From positions 1 to 46,362 of the forward strand of contig JBBTBY010000080.1 of NCBI GenBank assembly GCA_038043445.1: a DNA stretch of 46,362 bases, given 5' to 3'. Every line of letters begins with the position of its first letter. Position 1 is the stretch's first letter. This document shows positions 43,460-46,362 of the stretch, in pieces. The position numbers were made by a program, and so were the translations under genes. The notes under the pieces were generated by a model. The model saw nothing but the letters and a program-made list of their open reading frames with translations, had not been told where the DNA came from and searched no databases. The stretch comes from Spirochaetota bacterium. GTDB taxonomy: Bacteria > Spirochaetota > Brachyspiria > Brachyspirales > JACRPF01.

Positions 43460-43464
43460 GCATC

Positions 43465-44478
43465 TCAGTACGTCCCTGCATGGGCTGCTTCCACCAGAGC
43501 GCGGTAGTTCTCCGGCTTCACCGTATCGATTATCGAATGGCTCGATGCGACCACATAGCCGCGTCGATCGGACAGCCTGCGGATGTGCTCTTTCGTGTCG
43601 GCCGCTACCGCCTCCGGTGTCCCGAAGCTTAACAGCTCCTGCACGCAGATATTCCCGACGATGGTGAAATCGGGATACTTTTCGTGTATCGCATACACAT
43701 CGTTGACCACGGTCTGCACCGGGTTTATCGCATTCACTTTCCAGTCGGCGAAGAACGGAAGCACGTCCTTCATCGGTCCGCAGCAATGACACATAACCGG
43801 GCGGCCGGTCGCGCGTGCCGCTTCGATGATCTTCGCTTCGCGCGGCGCCCAGAGCTGGGCAAGGTGATCGGGACTCATGAAACCGGTGACATCATCGCCG
43901 ATGTAGAAGAAGTGGAAGGGGATGTCCTTCGTCGCTTCGATGACGTCGAGCGCGAATTTCGTATAGAGGTCAAGAAGTCTTGCGACGAGTTCGGGCTGTT
44001 CATATATCATGAGCATGAACGATTCTATCGCGGTCGGTCCGGCTGACATATATGCGGCGGTGAGCGGTCCTGCGAGATTGGCGCATACGCCGATGCCGGT
44101 GCCCTTCACGGCGGCGAGGTATCTCTCCATTTTTCCGCGCATGTCATTCATTGACGGGGGAACGATCGCGGCAATATCATCCATCGTTCTGACGCTCGCA
44201 TGCTTTGCGTGCATACGAAGCGCGCAGGGTATGGCGTCCTGCCCGACAAGTTTCGCCATCGATATCACATCGGCAAGGACATCCTCGTTCCAGAAGCTGT
44301 AACCGTCCGGCAGGGCATGGCCGAGGAGCGCTTGTGCATTCGTTTTATTGATGGCGATTTCGAAATTCGGCGTGCGGTCATGCGGCTCCTTGCGGAACGC
44401 ATGGATGAGCCGCGATATATCAGGTGCCACATGGCTCTCTGTGCTCTCCGTGTTCTCTGTGGTTCTATTTGTTTTCAT
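43465..44478 (-). CDS. Uroporphyrinogen decarboxylase-family protein (URO-D/MtaA-like)
   Basis: This 337-residue URO-D-superfamily TIM barrel includes tetrapyrrole decarboxylases and methyltransferases that act on corrinoid or methylated compounds. Typical pieces are RLIHAFRKEPHDRTPNFEIA, YIGDDVTGFMSPDHLAQLW, PVMCHCCGPMKDVLPFFADW and FTIVGNICVQELL (metal-ligand-type His/Cys residues in MCHCCG). A heme role is unlikely because no other heme gene is near. Residues 5-16 (RTTENTESTESH) are encoded by a CACAGAG-type repeat. A GTG at 44430, after that repeat, would start right before the conserved region. The annotated ATG overlaps the isomerase gene by 14 bases. Confidence 0.85.
   Translation of the reverse strand: MKTNRTTENTESTESHVAPDISRLIHAFRKEPHDRTPNFEIAINKTNAQALLGHALPDGYSFWNEDVLADVISMAKLVGQDAIPCALRMHAKHASVRTMDDIAAIVPPSMNDMRGKMERYLAAVKGTGIGVCANLAGPLTAAYMSAGPTAIESFMLMIYEQPELVARLLDLYTKFALDVIEATKDIPFHFFYIGDDVTGFMSPDHLAQLWAPREAKIIEAARATGRPVMCHCCGPMKDVLPFFADWKVNAINPVQTVVNDVYAIHEKYPDFTIVGNICVQELLSFGTPEAVAADTKEHIRRLSDRRGYVVASSHSIIDTVKPENYRALVEAAHAGTY
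44432..44465. repeat. CACAGAG-type repeat arm at gene junction
   Basis: Read on the minus strand, the unit GAACCACAGAGAACACGGAG (from 44465) continues with AGCACAGAGAG. It matches the left arm of the inverted repeat at 35235-35257 at 20 of 23 positions. It starts on the last base of the isomerase stop codon and lies within the first codons of the URO-D-family gene. Only one arm is present here. Confidence 0.7.
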
Positions 44479-45928
44479 TGCAGTTGCCCTTTACCACGAC
44501 CGCTTCAATGCCGAGTGCGTCCGCTATCTTCTTTATCGTCGCGGCATGTCTGCCCACACCGAGCGCGTAATGATGCGTCGGGCCTTCCATGACCCATGCC
44601 TTGATGAAGTCGCGCGTGTTCGGCGGGAAAAAGCCGCGCGTGTTGGTGTTCCCCGTCGGCGGTATCATCCCTTTTTTCGATTCGCCTTCGCCGATGACGA
44701 ATTTGAATTTTCCGTCGGCCTTCTGGGTGATGCCGAGCATGGTGATGGGGCCTTCCTTTATCTTGAACTCCACGCCCGCGCCGCTTCCCGGCTTGCCGTG
44801 ATACTTGGTGAGCGAACGGAGCACCGGCTTTCCGTCGGCGATATTCAGATGGTGAGGTCCGTCATGGCCTACCAGTATGAAGTCTTCCGAGAAATCGAAG
44901 GGATGGAATTCGGCGAAGCTGCCGCCGATGCCGAGCCTGTCCATGATAAGCATGGCGACATTGGTCTTAATATCGAATTCGCCGCACATGGGAAATCCTT
45001 TGGCGAGGAGAAGCGAATTGCCGACGATGAGCGTCGTCGCGATGGTGCGTTCGAGCGATTCGGGCTCACCTTCGTAGTAGTAGGCGAGGCCGGTGAGATC
45101 GAATTTCTTGATGAGACGGTCCAGTGCGCAGGCGCTCTTTGCCGCCTGTTCGAGGTCTTCCTTTGTGAGCTTCTTTGTCACCGGGTCCGATTTCGGATTG
45201 GGGAAATCGAATATCGCTTCGATGGCTTTGATCTTTTCCTTTACTTCTGCGTCGCTTACCTGCTTGTAGCATGCGGCGAGATCGGCTATCTCGATGAGCG
45301 GTACGTGTACGCCGAAGGCGGACGATATCGCGGTGGGGTCGGCATGCATGTCATACATCGATTCAAGGACATGGCCCATGAGACCGAGCCGTGCGCCCTT
45401 GAGCGAGCGGAGCACCCGTGCTATCGCGCACCATTCTTTTATCTCGGCATCCGCGCGCACGTCGCCGGTGAGCGTTCCGATGATGACGTCCGCAACTTTT
45501 TTACCGAGCCGTACTGCGACACCGGTGAATTCCGGCACGCTGCAGATATTATCGTTCTCAAGCTGCATGTAGGTGGACGCTTTGGTGTAATCCATGGCTG
45601 CCCGCGGCTGAAGCGCAACGAGAATGACCGGGACAGCGGCATCCCGCATGATCGGCGCGAACACTGAGGATGTGGCGTAGGTGAGCATATTACAGAAAAG
45701 AATGTCGACGTCGGCTGCCTTTATCTTTGTGAGCGTATCATATGCCTTGGCGTTGGTGTCGACCATACCGAAGTCGATCACCTCAGCGCCGAAAGCATCC
45801 ACTTTCTTCTTCAGCTCTCCGTGGTATCCCATAAGCCCCTGCAAGAGGCCTTCGAATTGATGCCAATAGGTGTCATGTCCCACGCCGAAGAGGCCGATGC
45901 GGGCTTTTCTCTGGTTCGCAGCGTTCAT
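44465..45928 (-). CDS. L-fucose/L-arabinose isomerase-like protein
   Basis: This 487-residue protein is of the sugar ketol-isomerase superfamily (FucI/AraA fold), likely cytoplasmic. The N-terminus ARIGLFGVGHDTYWHQFEG and the Rossmann-type region FCNMLTYATSSVFAPIM match AraA-like proteins. Later, LMGHVLESMYDMHAD, GFPMCGEFDIKTNVAMLIMD (metal-binding Glu region), GHDGPHHLNIADGKPVLRSL and EGPTHHYALGVGRH supply the conserved Glu/His residues. It probably converts an aldose released from the polysaccharide to its ketose, but the exact sugar is not clear. The start at 45928 is supported by GAGGAG six bases upstream. It leads block B behind a good promoter. Confidence 0.85.
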   Translation of the reverse strand: MNAANQRKARIGLFGVGHDTYWHQFEGLLQGLMGYHGELKKKVDAFGAEVIDFGMVDTNAKAYDTLTKIKAADVDILFCNMLTYATSSVFAPIMRDAAVPVILVALQPRAAMDYTKASTYMQLENDNICSVPEFTGVAVRLGKKVADVIIGTLTGDVRADAEIKEWCAIARVLRSLKGARLGLMGHVLESMYDMHADPTAISSAFGVHVPLIEIADLAACYKQVSDAEVKEKIKAIEAIFDFPNPKSDPVTKKLTKEDLEQAAKSACALDRLIKKFDLTGLAYYYEGEPESLERTIATTLIVGNSLLLAKGFPMCGEFDIKTNVAMLIMDRLGIGGSFAEFHPFDFSEDFILVGHDGPHHLNIADGKPVLRSLTKYHGKPGSGAGVEFKIKEGPITMLGITQKADGKFKFVIGEGESKKGMIPPTGNTNTRGFFPPNTRDFIKAWVMEGPTHHYALGVGRHAATIKKIADALGIEAVVVKGNCNENK

Positions 45929-45997
45929 TGATGGCTCCTCGTTTTTCATTGGGGATAACATATACACGGATATGCCGTCCGGCTTGGCGGGAATGAC

Positions 45998-46026
45998 ACT
46001 ATATCACGAGGGTTAATATTGTCCAA
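45998..46026 (-). promoter_or_regulatory. Promoter of the isomerase-led polysaccharide gene block
   Basis: On the minus strand TTGGAC (46026-46021), a 17-base spacer and TATAGT (46003-45998) resemble a sigma70 promoter. The leader to the isomerase start is about 65 bases. The promoter begins 14 bases after the stop codon of the AraC-type gene, which is a plausible local activator. Confidence 0.6.
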
Positions 46027-46039
46027 TATCGGTGTTCCT

Positions 46040-46270
46040 CTATGCCGGGGATGCCCCTGCCCGAAGGCGGTAGTTCCGCGGGGTCATCCCGAACCGTTTT
46101 TTGAACAGCCTGAAAAAACAGTTCGCATCGTTGAACCCGGTGGAGTAGGCGCTGCGGCTGATCGGGAGCGATGTGCCGGCGATGGGCTTTTTCGCATGAT
46201 CGAGCCGGCATTCACCGCATCGCACCTGCGCTCTCCGTTGCCGCAGCGGCGGTGCTGGCATATCTTCTCT
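46040..46270 (-). pseudogene. AraC-family regulator, C-terminal DNA-binding end (broken near contig end)
   Basis: The open stretch ends with the second helix-turn-helix of an AraC/XylS regulator: CRLDHAKKPIAGTSLPISRS, AYSTGFNDANCFFRLFKKRF and GMTPRNYR. These match the family signature closely. Upstream, the frame meets a stop at 46271-46273 and the expected first helix-turn-helix cannot be read in any frame. The remaining 90 bases run into a G homopolymer. The break is more likely caused by poor sequence at the contig end than by true mutation, but both are possible. The gene lies directly upstream of block B in the same orientation. Confidence 0.75.
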
Positions 46271-46346
46271 TCATGCGATCGTGATCCGGAGCTTCTCGCG
46301 GCCCAAGCAGCGGGAACGCCGTTGTGAGATGCATTGTTCTCCGGCA

Positions 46347-46362
46347 GGGGGGGGGGGGGGGG
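46347..46362. other. Terminal poly-G run (probable artefact)
   Basis: The last 16 bases of the window are all G. A terminal poly-G run is a known artefact of two-colour sequencing chemistry, where absence of signal is called G. It coincides with loss of the AraC reading frame just inside, so sequence from about 46270 onward should not be trusted. Confidence 0.8.

Overview
The window looks like part of a chromosome from an uncultured, motile, free-living spirochaete or a close relative. It has moderately high GC. The evidence is the flagellar gene order fliP-fliQ-fliR-flhB-flhA-[small gene]-flhF-flhG-[membrane gene]-fliA-fapA-[small gene], together with a very large 2-hydroxyacyl-CoA dehydratase activase of a type I associate with spirochaetes and anaerobes. 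The phylum is an inference from gene order and protein style, not from a marker gene search.

Left part (1-12518): a truncated nitroreductase gene leaves on the minus strand. Divergent from it, a good sigma70-type promoter (338-366) drives a tightly packed plus-strand operon for the flagellar export gate (FliP, FliQ, FliR, FlhB, FlhA), the FlhF/FlhG placement and number GTPase/ATPase pair, the sigma-28 factor FliA, a FapA-type polymerising protein and three genes of unknown role. One of the three is a 63-residue stand-alone relative of the FlhF N-terminal domain.

Middle (12524-19323): a patatin-like hydrolase (-), an exported glutathione peroxidase (+), a HIRAN-domain protein (-) and the 1,441-residue activase (+). 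A perfect 32-bp palindrome lies between the patatin and peroxidase genes.

Right part (19339-46362): a large accessory carbohydrate-degradation region, nearly all on the minus strand. Block A (28479 down to 19430) is a GntR/LacI-type regulator followed by two secreted multi-domain putative glycosidases of 1,182 and 1,518 residues. The regulator has a near-consensus promoter overlapped by an inverted repeat, and a matching site lies before a divergent, truncated beta-helix gene. Block B (45928 down to 29748) encodes an L-fucose/L-arabinose-isomerase-like protein, a uroporphyrinogen-decarboxylase-family protein, two paralogous secreted GH-A-type enzymes, a free carbohydrate-binding-like module, an 816-residue protein of unassigned family, an SGNH esterase, a sulfatase and a free LamG module. 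A broken AraC-type regulator lies upstream at the contig end. The likely logic is that exported enzymes cut, deacylate and bind a decorated, possibly sulfated polysaccharide while cytoplasmic proteins process the products. No transporter is visible, so uptake must be encoded elsewhere.

The most unusual items are the paired free and fused modules in block B, the unassigned 816-residue protein, an abandoned C-terminal tail of a lost paralogue at 19339-19434, the FlhF-N mini-protein, and a dispersed CACAGAG-type repeat that has become the N-terminal codons of one gene. The window ends in 16 consecutive G residues, probably a sequencing or assembly artefact. No rRNA, tRNA, CRISPR array or transposase was seen.
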